DNA of 50,737 bases from an uncultured Opitutaceae bacterium (GTDB lineage: Bacteria > Verrucomicrobiota > Verrucomicrobiia > Opitutales > Opitutaceae), in assembly GCA_937902925.1 (NCBI GenBank), contig CALFNN010000061.1, forward strand, positions 1-50,737, given 5' to 3'. Under the pieces are notes generated by a model that searched no databases, was not told where the DNA came from, and saw only the letters and a list, made by a program, of their open reading frames with translations. Both the position numbers and the translations under genes were made by a program. The first letter of the stretch is position 1. Each line of letters opens with the position of its first letter. Of the stretch, positions 7,468 to 15,755 are shown one piece after another.

Positions 7468-8946
7468 ATGAAAACCCTTCGTCTCACCGCCCTCCTCGGC
7501 GTCGCCGCCGCGGCGGTGGCGACGCGCGTGGGCGCCGACGAACACGAGCGGCACACGTGGGCGCTGGGCGTCGAGCGGACCGACGACGCCGGCCAGGTCA
7601 CGTCATGGAGTGCAGCCGGACCACTGCTATTTTCGAAGCGCACGCCCGAGGGCGGAACGATCGGCGGGTTCCGGCCGTTCTGGGTGCAGACGAAAAACGC
7701 CGGCGGCGACCTGCGGGCGGCGCAGTTCCTCTATCCGGTCTTCTCTTACCGCGCCGACGGGGAGACCTATGCCTGGAGCCTCCTCGAACTCGTGAAACGC
7801 GCCGGCCGGCGCGCGGGCGCTCCCGCGCCGCGCAGCCCGCTCGAGGACGGCGAGGCCTTCGACATCTGGCCTTTCTGGTTTTCCCGCCACTCCGCCGATC
7901 CCAGGGAAAGTTACCACGCGCTGTTTCCCGTGGCCGGCACGATCAAGAGTCGCCTCGGCTACGACCGGCTGTCGTGGGCGCTCTGGCCCTTCTATTTCGA
8001 GTCGGAAAAACACGGCGCCGTGACGACGCAGACCCCGTGGCCCATCGTGCGCACGATTCACGGTGCCGCGCACGGGTTCGCGCTCTGGCCGCTCTTCGGC
8101 TGGGAGGAACGACCGGGAGTTTCGCGGGAGGAGTTCTACCTCTGGCCGCTCGGCTACAACAACACGATCGCCCCGGCCGCCGACGCCCCCGCGGGCACGC
8201 CGCCGGAGCGCGACGTGGCGGCGCTGCCGCTTTTTGCCCGCTCGACGAAACCAGGATTCGTCAACCAGGATTTCCTCTGGCCGTTCTTCGGCTATACCGA
8301 CCGCACCGCGCCGTCCACTTATCACGAGACGCGCTACCTCTGGCCGTTTCTCGTGCAGGGCCGCGGCGACGATCGTTTCGTCAATCGCTGGGGTCCCTTC
8401 TATACGCATTCCACCGTCAAAGGTCACGACAAGACCTGGGTCGCGTGGCCGCTTTTTCGCCACGAAACATGGTCGGACGAGGGACTCGCGCAGACGAAAA
8501 CCCAATTCCTGTATTTCCTCTATTGGTCGCTCCAGGAGCGCAGTAGGGCCAATCCCTCGCTCGCCCCGGCGTCGATCACGCACGTGTGGCCGCTTTTCAG
8601 CACGTGGGACAATGGCGCGGGGCGCCGGCAGGTGCAGGTCTTGAGTCCCTTCGAGGTTTTTTTCCCCGGCAACGAAAAGGTGCGCGAGGCCTGGTCGCCG
8701 CTCTTCGCCCTTTTTCGTTACGACGAGCGCGACGGCGGCCGCGAACACTTTTCGCTCCTCTGGGACCTCATCACCTGGGAGCGCCACCCGTCCGTCGGCG
8801 CCGCCGTGGTCCGCCCCCAAACCGAGCGGGTCGCCCTGGCCGGCGGGCTCGTCGGCCTGAAGCGCAACCCCGGCCAGCGGGCCTGGCGGCTCTTCTGGTT
8901 AGATTTTCCCCGAAAACACGCTAGTAGTGCGAGCCCGTCGCAGTGA
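7468..8946 (+). CDS. Exported WPF/WPL-repeat protein, first gene of the mla operon
   Basis: A 492-residue protein with a signal peptide (MKTLRLTALLGVAAAAVA, cleavage near residue 23). The mature part carries a repeated aromatic motif xLWPFzz or WPLFz, seen at residues 131-138, 171-177, 189-193, 204-210, 224-230, 269-276, 290-296 and 325-330 and again in the C-terminal third, usually followed by a charged turn and another aromatic strand. The pattern suggests repeated beta-hairpins, possibly an outer-membrane barrel or beta-propeller-like surface. I do not recognise the family. The start is ATG 7468; TTG 7453 is in frame but less likely. The stop lies one base before the mlaE start, so it is co-transcribed and probably works with the lipid transporter. 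Confidence 0.75.
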   Translation: MKTLRLTALLGVAAAAVATRVGADEHERHTWALGVERTDDAGQVTSWSAAGPLLFSKRTPEGGTIGGFRPFWVQTKNAGGDLRAAQFLYPVFSYRADGETYAWSLLELVKRAGRRAGAPAPRSPLEDGEAFDIWPFWFSRHSADPRESYHALFPVAGTIKSRLGYDRLSWALWPFYFESEKHGAVTTQTPWPIVRTIHGAAHGFALWPLFGWEERPGVSREEFYLWPLGYNNTIAPAADAPAGTPPERDVAALPLFARSTKPGFVNQDFLWPFFGYTDRTAPSTYHETRYLWPFLVQGRGDDRFVNRWGPFYTHSTVKGHDKTWVAWPLFRHETWSDEGLAQTKTQFLYFLYWSLQERSRANPSLAPASITHVWPLFSTWDNGAGRRQVQVLSPFEVFFPGNEKVREAWSPLFALFRYDERDGGREHFSLLWDLITWERHPSVGAAVVRPQTERVALAGGLVGLKRNPGQRAWRLFWLDFPRKHASSASPSQ

Positions 8947-8947
8947 A

Positions 8948-9700
8948 ATGAAGCAACTCATCCAGATTCTTGAAGGCCTCGGCAGCACGCTGCAGCTCCT
9001 GATGCGCGCGGCGTCCTACGCGGGCACCCTGCCCCGGCAAATCGGGCGTTTCGTGGAACAGTGCTACACGATCGGCTACACCACGCTGCCGATCGTGGCG
9101 ATCCTGAGTTTCTTCATCGGCAGTGTGCTCGCGCTCCAGTCCGGCCATGCCGCGGAGAATTTCGGCCCGAAGCAGTTCATCGGCCTCCTGGTCGGGCTTT
9201 CCATGGCGGCAGAATTGGGGCCGGTCATGGTTGCCGTGCTCCTCGCGGGGCGCGTCGGTTCGGCCATCGCCGCGGAGCTCGCATCGATGAAGGTCTATCA
9301 GGAAATCGATGCCCTCGAGACGATGAACATCCCGCCGGCGCGGATCCTCGTCCTGCCCCGGCTGGCCGCGATCCTCGTCATGATGCCCGTCCTCACGATC
9401 ATCGCCGACCTGGTCGGCTGGTTCGGCGGCGCGATCGTGGCAAAATACACCCACTTCATCTCGATCGAGCCGGAATCCTACTTCGCGACGATGCGGCAAT
9501 ACATGGAGTTCCGGGATGTCTGGAACGGCCTCGTGAAGGCGGAGGTGTTCGGTTTCGTCATCGTCCTTGTCTCCTGCAACATCGGGCTCAACACCCGGGG
9601 CGGCCCGCGCGAGATCGGCGCCTCGGTGACGCGCGCCGTCGTCGTTTCCCTGATCCTGATCCTGGTGCTCGATTACTTCGTCACCAAAGCCCTGATGTAA
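8948..9700 (+). CDS. mlaE: MlaE-family ABC permease for lipid transport
   Basis: A 250-residue MlaE/YrbE-type permease with about five membrane helices. The segment MAAELGPVMVAVLLAGRVGSAIAAELASM is the hallmark of the family, followed by EIDALETMNI and ARILVLPR. In Gram-negative bacteria MlaE with MlaF and MlaD forms the inner-membrane complex that moves phospholipids between membranes. The start at ATG 8948 is one base after the stop of the WPF-repeat gene and three bases separate the stop from mlaF, so the genes are tightly coupled. MlaB and MlaC homologues are not in this window. Confidence 0.93.
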   Translation: MKQLIQILEGLGSTLQLLMRAASYAGTLPRQIGRFVEQCYTIGYTTLPIVAILSFFIGSVLALQSGHAAENFGPKQFIGLLVGLSMAAELGPVMVAVLLAGRVGSAIAAELASMKVYQEIDALETMNIPPARILVLPRLAAILVMMPVLTIIADLVGWFGGAIVAKYTHFISIEPESYFATMRQYMEFRDVWNGLVKAEVFGFVIVLVSCNIGLNTRGGPREIGASVTRAVVVSLILILVLDYFVTKALM

Positions 9701-9703
9701 CCC

Positions 9704-10513
9704 ATGGCCGAAGCTCCCAGCACGACCCGCAATCCCTTTACGCACGTCGAGACGCCCGCCGTCGGCGTCGCGGTCGAGGACCTGTGCAAGAGTTTTGGCA
9801 CGTTCGAGGTGCTGAAACACGTCTCGTTCTCCGTCGCCCCGGGCGAAATCTTTGTCCTCATGGGCCCCAGCGGCTCGGGCAAGAGCGTCCTCCTGAAGCA
9901 CATCGTCGGCCTCGAACTGCCTTCGTCCGGCCGCGTGACCGTCGACAACCGCGACGCCGCCGCCGAGGAGACCCGCGAACAGGTCCGCATGGCGCTGGTC
10001 TTTCAGGCCGGAGCGCTCTTCAACTCGATGACGGTTTACGACAATCTCGCCCTTTATCCGCGCGAGCACCGGATCGCCGACGAGGCGGGCATCCGCGAAA
10101 AGGTCATGCGCGCCCTCCAGATTCTCTCCCTCGAAAACGCCGCGGAGAAATTCCCGTCCGAGCTTTCCGGCGGCATGAAGAAACGCGTGGCCATCGCGCG
10201 CGCCCTCGTCATGGAGCCGCAACTCATGCTCTACGACGAACCGACGAGCGAACTCGATCCGGTGATGTCCGCCACCATCGCCGAGATCATCGCGACCCTG
10301 AAGGACCAGTATCGCGTCACGACGATCGTCGTTTCCCACGACCGCGACCTCGCCCTGAACATTTCCGACCGGGTCGGCATCCTCATGGGCGGCGAGTTGC
10401 TGTTCCTCGGCACGCCCGCGGAACTGCGCACGCCGACCGACCCGCGCGTCGCCGACTTTCTCAACCCGAAAATCGATTTGCAGAACCCACGATTCAAAAA
10501 ACTGGAGACCTGA
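9704..10513 (+). CDS. mlaF: MlaF-family ABC ATPase
   Basis: A 269-residue ATPase of the lipid transport complex. Walker A is GPSGSGKS (residues 54-61), the Q-loop is LVFQAGALF, the ABC signature is LSGGMKKRVAIARAL and Walker B is LMLYDEPTSELDP, followed by the switch histidine in VVSHD. LSGGM and DEPTSELDP match the Mla/Ttg2A branch rather than general importers. The first 20 residues are an extra, proline/threonine-rich lead. It hydrolyses ATP to drive MlaE and MlaD. It lies three bases from mlaE and three from mlaD. Confidence 0.93.
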   Translation: MAEAPSTTRNPFTHVETPAVGVAVEDLCKSFGTFEVLKHVSFSVAPGEIFVLMGPSGSGKSVLLKHIVGLELPSSGRVTVDNRDAAAEETREQVRMALVFQAGALFNSMTVYDNLALYPREHRIADEAGIREKVMRALQILSLENAAEKFPSELSGGMKKRVAIARALVMEPQLMLYDEPTSELDPVMSATIAEIIATLKDQYRVTTIVVSHDRDLALNISDRVGILMGGELLFLGTPAELRTPTDPRVADFLNPKIDLQNPRFKKLET

Positions 10514-10516
10514 GCC

Positions 10517-11509
10517 ATGATCAACATGCAACAAACCGCCCGTGTCGGGCTATTCTTCCTCCTCGGCCTGGCCCTCATCTGGGTGACGTTCGAAACCCTG
10601 AGTGGCGGCAAGGTTTTCAAGGACAAGGGCTATCAGATCGTCGCCGGCTTCGAGAGCCTGAAGGAACTCAAGGAGGGCGACGACGTGCGGATGGCCGGCG
10701 TCAAGATCGGCACCGTCGCGAGCACCCGCCTCGCCGGGCGTCGCGCCGAGGCCGTCCTCCGCATCGATTCGGACGTCAAGATCAAGGAGGACGCCACCGC
10801 GTCGATCGTGATGTCCGGCCTCATCGGCACCAACTACATCGGCGTCGACCTCGGCTCGGCCGGCGCCGGCGACCTCCGCCCCGGCGCCGAGATCCACACC
10901 AAGGTCACGCCCGACATCAATTCGGTCATGACGCAACTCGGGTCCCTCGGCGCCAAGCTCGAGGACACGCTGGGGAGCCTCGGCACCGCGATGAACGGCA
11001 ACGGCAAGGGCCCGGGCCTGCTCCAGAAAATCGACAAACTCGTCAGCGACAATGGCGAGAATGTCACCGCCACGATGGCGAATGTCCGGCAGGTGTCGGA
11101 AAAACTCAACAAGGGCGAGGGCACGCTCGGCAAATTGATCAACGACCCCAAGCTGCACGACGACCTGGTTGCCAGCGTGGCCGAGATCAAGAGCACGGCG
11201 ACCGAGGCCAGGAATTTCGTCGCCGATGCCCAGAACATCGTCGACCAGGTGAAGGCCGGCCGGGGGACCCTCGGCGCCCTCGTCTACGACGACACGACGG
11301 GCAACAATATCAAGGTGACGGCGGCCAATCTCCGGTCGGTCTCCGACAAGCTCGCCCGCGGCGAAGGCACGCTCGGCAAACTGATCAACGACGACAGCAC
11401 CCTCCGCGACGCCCAAGCGGTGATGAAAAAGGCCAACACCGCACTCGACGGGCTCGGCGACTCCGGGCCGATCACCGCGGTCGGCATCGTCGCGAAGTCG
11501 CTCTTCTGA
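10517..11509 (+). CDS. mlaD: MlaD-like MCE-domain protein
   Basis: A 330-residue protein with one N-terminal membrane anchor (GLFFLLGLALIWVTF) and an MCE domain of about 90 residues (LKEGDDVRMAGVKIGTV, GLIGTNYIGVDLG). MCE proteins form hexamers that bind lipid in the periplasm. The C-terminal half is helical and repeats the module GEGTLGKLINDD, seen three times in variants (KGEGTLGKLINDP, GRGTLGALVYDD, RGEGTLGKLINDD), giving an extended coiled stem. That is longer than E. coli MlaD and similar to other longer MCE proteins. It is the last gene of the operon and is followed by an intrinsic terminator. Confidence 0.9.
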   Translation: MINMQQTARVGLFFLLGLALIWVTFETLSGGKVFKDKGYQIVAGFESLKELKEGDDVRMAGVKIGTVASTRLAGRRAEAVLRIDSDVKIKEDATASIVMSGLIGTNYIGVDLGSAGAGDLRPGAEIHTKVTPDINSVMTQLGSLGAKLEDTLGSLGTAMNGNGKGPGLLQKIDKLVSDNGENVTATMANVRQVSEKLNKGEGTLGKLINDPKLHDDLVASVAEIKSTATEARNFVADAQNIVDQVKAGRGTLGALVYDDTTGNNIKVTAANLRSVSDKLARGEGTLGKLINDDSTLRDAQAVMKKANTALDGLGDSGPITAVGIVAKSLF

Positions 11510-11540
11510 GGCCGCCGGAAAGCCGGGCGGGGTCTCCACG

Positions 11541-11570
11541 GAGCCGGTCGCAGGACCGGCTCTATTTTTT
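11541..11570 (+). terminator. Intrinsic terminator after mlaD
   Basis: GAGCCGGTC (11541-11549) pairs perfectly with GACCGGCTC (11554-11562) around a 4-base loop, followed by TATTTTTT. It lies 31 bases after the mlaD stop and overlaps the stop codon of the convergent gene at 11562. Confidence 0.8.
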
Positions 11571-12110
11571 CCTCGTGTAACGACCGTCGAAGGCAATCTG
11601 CCAGCTCTTCTGTCCATCGGTCGACTGCTCCCAGAGCTGCCGCACGCTCCCGTCGGGATTCGGCGTCCAGGTGATGCGCTCGACCACATGCCGGGCGCGC
11701 ACGTCGTGCTCGCCGCTCAAAACCATTTTGCCACCGGCGAGTCCGCCCGTCAGTTCGAGCACGCCGCCGCCGCTGCCGATCCAAAACTGCTGCCACCGCT
11801 GCTTCGAGCGATCAAAGGCGTTCAGGCTTTTCCCGTCGCCGCCATTCGTGCCCGCAGGACTTCCCGGCGGCGGCGCACCCTGCCAGTTTTCCAGGAGCCC
11901 GTGGCCGCCCGCGACGGATTCGATGCGACTGGTGCCGGCCAGCACTCCCTGCGGATCGCGCACCTCCCATTCACCAATCCAGAAATCGAAGTCGTGATTC
12001 ACCGCGGCCGGCGCCGGTGGGGCGATCGCCGGCGCGGTTGCGGGAGTTTGGGCGACTGTCGATACGACGCTGGCGAGGAAAAGCCCGAGGACGAGTTTGC
12101 GGGGAATCAT
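11562..12110 (-). CDS. Exported protein with DFDFWIGEWEV motif
   Basis: A 182-residue protein with a signal peptide (MIPRKLVLGLFLASVVSTVAQ) and a proline/alanine-rich linker before a domain that begins DFDFWIGEWEV and continues through ENWQGAPPPG, RWQQFWIGSGG and ERITWTPNPDGSVRQLWEQS. This is the pattern of a widespread lipocalin-like or DUF1579-like family of small secreted proteins, function unknown. It is a paralogue of the gene just upstream (12107-12634), whose stop overlaps its start by 4 bases, so the two are a translationally coupled tandem duplication. Confidence 0.7.
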   Translation of the reverse strand: MIPRKLVLGLFLASVVSTVAQTPATAPAIAPPAPAAVNHDFDFWIGEWEVRDPQGVLAGTSRIESVAGGHGLLENWQGAPPPGSPAGTNGGDGKSLNAFDRSKQRWQQFWIGSGGGVLELTGGLAGGKMVLSGEHDVRARHVVERITWTPNPDGSVRQLWEQSTDGQKSWQIAFDGRYTRKK

Positions 12111-12634
12111 GGAGGTTTGGTGTGGCTGGAGTTCCGGCGATAGATGGCGTCATAGCCGACTTTCCAGGTCTTGCCGCCATCCTCGGACTGCTCGATCACT
12201 TGATGCACGGTGCCGTCGGCCAAGGGTGTCAGCGTCGTCTGGTCGATGATTTTGCGCCCGCCGCGCAGCGGAATCTCACCGCGAAAGCGGATGCCGCCCT
12301 CCGGCAAAATCCCGACGAGCGTCTTCTCCTTCACGAAGCCGCCATCGGTCACCCAGACCTGCTTCCAACGATTTTCCGGAACGTAAAAGTAAAACCAGCT
12401 CTTGCCCTCGTGTCCGTCGGAGTCGTGCCAGTTTTCCACGATCGCCGCGCCCGCGAGCACCCGCTCCACGCGGTCCGTCCCATCGAGCCTCCCGTCCGCG
12501 AACACTTCCCAGTCGCCGAGCCAGAAATCCAGCTCGTGGTGCGTCCCTGTTGCAACCGGCGCTGCCGCCGGCAGCGATGCCGCCATCGCCAGCGCGATCA
12601 ATGCGCAACGACTGCCTGCCATCGTTGTCTTCAC
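12107..12634 (-). CDS. Exported paralogue with ELDFWLGDWEV motif
   Basis: A 175-residue protein with a signal peptide (ALIALAMAASLPAAAPVA) and the same domain as its downstream neighbour: ELDFWLGDWEV, ENWHDSDGHEGKSW, RWKQVWVTDGG, then TLTPLADGTVHQVIEQSEDGGKTW. The two proteins align over their length with moderate identity. A second ATG four codons in (MAGSRCALIAL) is a possible alternative start. Function unknown; binding of a small hydrophobic ligand would fit a lipocalin-like fold but is not shown. Confidence 0.7.
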   Translation of the reverse strand: MKTTMAGSRCALIALAMAASLPAAAPVATGTHHELDFWLGDWEVFADGRLDGTDRVERVLAGAAIVENWHDSDGHEGKSWFYFYVPENRWKQVWVTDGGFVKEKTLVGILPEGGIRFRGEIPLRGGRKIIDQTTLTPLADGTVHQVIEQSEDGGKTWKVGYDAIYRRNSSHTKPP

Positions 12635-12707
12635 GGGCAGACAACGGACATCCGCAAGGCCCGGCGGCGAGCCGGTTGCGACGAGCGGACGAAACTTCGC
12701 GGCGAAC

Positions 12708-13934
12708 TCAGACCTTCGGGCCGCCCTGCGCCAGGTTGCGCGCGCGGAGCCGGAGCCCGTTCAGGCGGATGAAGCCGGTCGCGTCGGTCTGGTTATACCA
12801 GCTCTTCACGCCTTCCATCGAGGCGATGTTCATGTCGTAGAGCGAATACTTCGACTTCCGGCCGCAGGTGATGATGTTGCCCTTGTAGAGCTTCAACCGC
12901 ACGAGGCCGGAGACGTAGCGCTGGCTCTCGTCGACCAGCGCCTGCAAGGCCTCGCGCTCGGGGGCAAACCAGAAGCCGTAGTAAACCAGCTCGGCGTATT
13001 TCGGGATGAGCGAGTCGCGCAGGTGCATGACCTCGCGGTCCATGGTAAGCGACTCCACCTGGCGATGGGCCTGCATGAGAATCGTGCCGCCGGGCGTCTC
13101 GTAGACGCCGCGCGACTTCATGCCGACAAAACGGTTCTCGACGAGGTCCACGCGGCCGATGCCGTGTTTGCCACCGAGCTGGTTCAGCGTTTGCAGGACG
13201 CCCGCCGGCGTGAGCTTTTTGCCATTCACCGCGATGCAGTTGCCCTTCGCAAATTCGAGTTCGACGTATTCCGGACGGTCCGGGGCATCCTCCGGCGAGA
13301 CCGAAAGCTTGAACATGCCCTTGTTCGCCTTCGTCGTCGGGTCGAACCACGGGTCCTCGAGGATGCCGGCCTCATACGAAATATGGAGGAGATTGCGGTC
13401 CATCGAATACGGCTTTTTCAGCGAAGCCTCGACCGGGATTTTGTTTTCACGGCAATAGGCGATCATCTCCGCGCGACCGGGAAATTTTTCGCGGAACGCC
13501 TCGAGTTTCCACGGCGCAATGATCGCGAGTCGCGGGTCGAGCGCCATGTAGGTCAGCTCGAAGCGGCACTGGTCGTTGCCCTTGCCGGTCGCCCCGTGCG
13601 CCACGGTGTCGGCCTTTTCCTTCTTCGCGATATCGACCTGGGCCTTGGCGATCAGCGGCCGTGCGATCGAGGTGCCGAGGTAATACTGCCCCTCGTAGAT
13701 CGCGTTCGCCCGAACCATCGGATAGATGAAATCGCGCGCGAATTCCTCCACGAGATCGAGGGTGTAGTGTTTCGACGCTCCGGTCTTCCGGGCCTTCTGG
13801 GGCAGCCCGCGCAGTTCCTCTTCCTGGCCGATATCGGCTGCAAACGTGACGATCTCGGCGTCATACGATTCGCGGAGCCACTTGACGATCACGGACGTGT
13901 CGAGGCCGCCCGAGTAAGCGAGGACGATTTTCAT
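12708..13934 (-). CDS. argG: Argininosuccinate synthase
   Basis: A 408-residue enzyme that condenses citrulline and aspartate using ATP, the seventh step to arginine. The N-terminus [20 protein letters not shown] carries the ATP pyrophosphatase P-loop SGGLDTS. Downstream are [13 protein letters not shown] and the family motifs [11 protein letters not shown] and [16 protein letters not shown]. The start is the ATG at 13932-13934; the longer open frame has no homology. Length fits the family. It is separated from the other arg genes by a prepilin gene and argF; argH is not in the window. Confidence 0.96.
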   Translation of the reverse strand: MKIVLAYSGGLDTSVIVKWLRESYDAEIVTFAADIGQEEELRGLPQKARKTGASKHYTLDLVEEFARDFIYPMVRANAIYEGQYYLGTSIARPLIAKAQVDIAKKEKADTVAHGATGKGNDQCRFELTYMALDPRLAIIAPWKLEAFREKFPGRAEMIAYCRENKIPVEASLKKPYSMDRNLLHISYEAGILEDPWFDPTTKANKGMFKLSVSPEDAPDRPEYVELEFAKGNCIAVNGKKLTPAGVLQTLNQLGGKHGIGRVDLVENRFVGMKSRGVYETPGGTILMQAHRQVESLTMDREVMHLRDSLIPKYAELVYYGFWFAPEREALQALVDESQRYVSGLVRLKLYKGNIITCGRKSKYSLYDMNIASMEGVKSWYNQTDATGFIRLNGLRLRARNLAQGGPKV

Positions 13935-14070
13935 GGAGGGTCGAGTGTGGTGAAACCGGCCCCCGCCGCGCAAAAGAAAAACGCACCCCTTCCGCCACAC
14001 CTGGCCGTCGATGCCAGCGCGGGGTGTGCCGGAACGCCCGTAAGGCAAAAATGAGATTAACGCGGCATTT

Positions 14071-14083
14071 ACTCCTAGGGAGT
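14071..14083. promoter_or_regulatory. Small palindrome between argG and the prepilin gene
   Basis: ACTCC-TAG-GGAGT is a perfect palindrome in the 228-bp divergent promoter region. It is operator-like in size and position, but short, so the assignment is weak. Confidence 0.25.
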
Positions 14084-14162
14084 TGAGCTCATGCTTCCAT
14101 TCGGGATAATCGGGGGCGTTAGATTCGATTATTATTCATCATCCCAATGCCTCCATCCCTCC

Positions 14163-14645
14163 ATGAAAACTTCCACCCACTGGCCACCGCGGCGCCGCCG
14201 CGCGGGCTTTACCCTCGTGGAGATCATGATCGTTGTCCTGATCATCGGTCTCCTCGCTGCCATGGCGATCCCCATGTTCGGCCGGGTTCGCGAACATACT
14301 CAGAATAGCCGCTTCGTCTCCGATCTGCGCACCTTTTCGCAGGCATTTGAAACCTATGCGATGAAGAACGGCGACTGGCCGCCGAACGCCGGCACGGGCG
14401 TCGTGCCGGCCGGCATGTCGGGCGAGATGAAAGACTCGGCTTGGACCACGCTGAAGAATTCCGTCGGCGGCCGCTGGAACTGGGACCGCAACAATTACGG
14501 CGGTGCTGCCGTGATCTCCGTGGCCAATGCGACCGCGTCCGATGCGCAAATGACTGCAATCGACGCCCAAATCGACGATGGCGATCTGAGCACGGGAAAC
14601 TTTCAAAAGGTCAGCAACCGCTTCTGCTATATTCTGGAGCACTAG
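14163..14645 (+). CDS. Prepilin-like protein (type IV pilin / type II pseudopilin class)
   Basis: A 160-residue protein with a classical prepilin leader: a basic stretch (WPPRRRRAG), cleavage between G15 and F16, then FTLVEIMIVVLIIGLLAAMAIPMF, with E20 as the conserved glutamate at mature position 5. The start is the ATG at 14163; an upstream in-frame extension lacks leader character. The C-terminal domain (WDRNNYGGAAVISV, NRFCYILEH) is short and not recognised. No pilus assembly or secretion genes are adjacent. Such orphan prepilins are frequent in Opitutaceae-like genomes; processing would need a prepilin peptidase encoded elsewhere. Confidence 0.85.
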   Translation: MKTSTHWPPRRRRAGFTLVEIMIVVLIIGLLAAMAIPMFGRVREHTQNSRFVSDLRTFSQAFETYAMKNGDWPPNAGTGVVPAGMSGEMKDSAWTTLKNSVGGRWNWDRNNYGGAAVISVANATASDAQMTAIDAQIDDGDLSTGNFQKVSNRFCYILEH

Positions 14646-14676
14646 CCGGATCAGCCCCGGGGCCGCGGCTCGAGGG

Positions 14677-15624
14677 TCAGGCTTTGGCCGCCGCCGCCAG
14701 TCTGGCCATGATGGCTTTTTGCACGTGGAGCCGGTTTTCCGCCTCGTCGAAGATCACGGAGCGTGGATTATCCAGCACGGCCTGCTCGACCTCCTCGCCC
14801 GGATGCGCCGGCAGGCAGTGCATGAACAGTGCGTCCTTCTTCGCCGCCGCAAACAGTTTTGCCGTCACCGCATAGCGCCCCAACTTGGCCGCCCGGCGCT
14901 TCGCCTCTTCCTCCTGGCCCATGCTGGTCCACACATCCGTGTAGACAATATCCGCGTCCGCCACCGCCTCGAACGGATCCATCGTGAACTGATACTCGGC
15001 TTTCCGGCGCTCGGTCTTCAACTGCGACCTGATCGCCGCGGCGGGCTCGAAGCCCTTGGGACCGGCGAGCGCGATCTTCATCCCAAAGAGACTCGCGCCG
15101 AGAATCCACGAGTTCGCCATGTTGAAGCAGGTATCGCCGACGTAGGCGATCTTGCGTCCGCGCAGCGCCGCGACCAGGTCCTCGCCCGGCCCCGCCCACC
15201 GCTCCGCCGCGGTGAACGCATCCGTGTAGATCTGGCAGGGGTGCAAAAAGTCCGTCAGGGCGTTGATGACCGGCACGCCCCCCGCCGCCGCCAGCCGCTC
15301 GACGTCGGCGTGCTCAAATGTGCGCACCACGAGTCCGTGCACGAAGCGCGACAATACGCGCGCCGTGTCCTCGATCGTTTCCCCCCGGCCCAGCTGGATG
15401 TCGTTCTTGTTGAGAAACAGCGGATGGCCGCCAAGTTCGTGGATGCCGACTTCGAACGAGACCCGGGTGCGCGTGCTCGATTTCGAAAAAACCATCGCCC
15501 AAGTCTGACCCGCCAGCACCCCGTTCGAGGCGCGACCCCGCGATCGCTTGAACTCGCGCGCCATCGCAAAGATCTCGGCCGCCTCCCGTGGCCCAAAGTC
15601 GGTCTCTTTGAGGAAATGTTTCAT
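14677..15624 (-). CDS. argF: Ornithine carbamoyltransferase
   Basis: A 315-residue enzyme that transfers carbamoyl from carbamoyl phosphate to ornithine, giving citrulline. It shows the carbamoyl-phosphate motif SSTRTR (in MVFSKSSTRTRVSFE), HPCQ, the ornithine-side HCLPA and the ENRLH segment at the C-terminus. Length is normal. HCLPAHPGEEV has a proline where many relatives have arginine, which is tolerated in some. It faces away from the prepilin gene end (31 bases between stops) and is likely part of the arginine supply with argG, argD and argB. Confidence 0.95.
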   Translation of the reverse strand: MKHFLKETDFGPREAAEIFAMAREFKRSRGRASNGVLAGQTWAMVFSKSSTRTRVSFEVGIHELGGHPLFLNKNDIQLGRGETIEDTARVLSRFVHGLVVRTFEHADVERLAAAGGVPVINALTDFLHPCQIYTDAFTAAERWAGPGEDLVAALRGRKIAYVGDTCFNMANSWILGASLFGMKIALAGPKGFEPAAAIRSQLKTERRKAEYQFTMDPFEAVADADIVYTDVWTSMGQEEEAKRRAAKLGRYAVTAKLFAAAKKDALFMHCLPAHPGEEVEQAVLDNPRSVIFDEAENRLHVQKAIMARLAAAAKA

Positions 15625-15755
15625 GCGCGAAACGTCGAACCTAGGCGCCCACCCCGCTCCGACCAGCTCAAAATCGACGCCATTCCCCGCGCCACCAACA
15701 GCGCGTCAATTATTTCGACCAGGACTGCCCCGCGGGTGCCCGACCCCGCGCCCGA

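Noticed and set aside
8921-10534. 537-codon open frame on the minus strand across mlaE and mlaF
   Set aside because: It lies opposite well-supported mla genes; the composition is the usual high-GC antisense shadow and no motif is seen.
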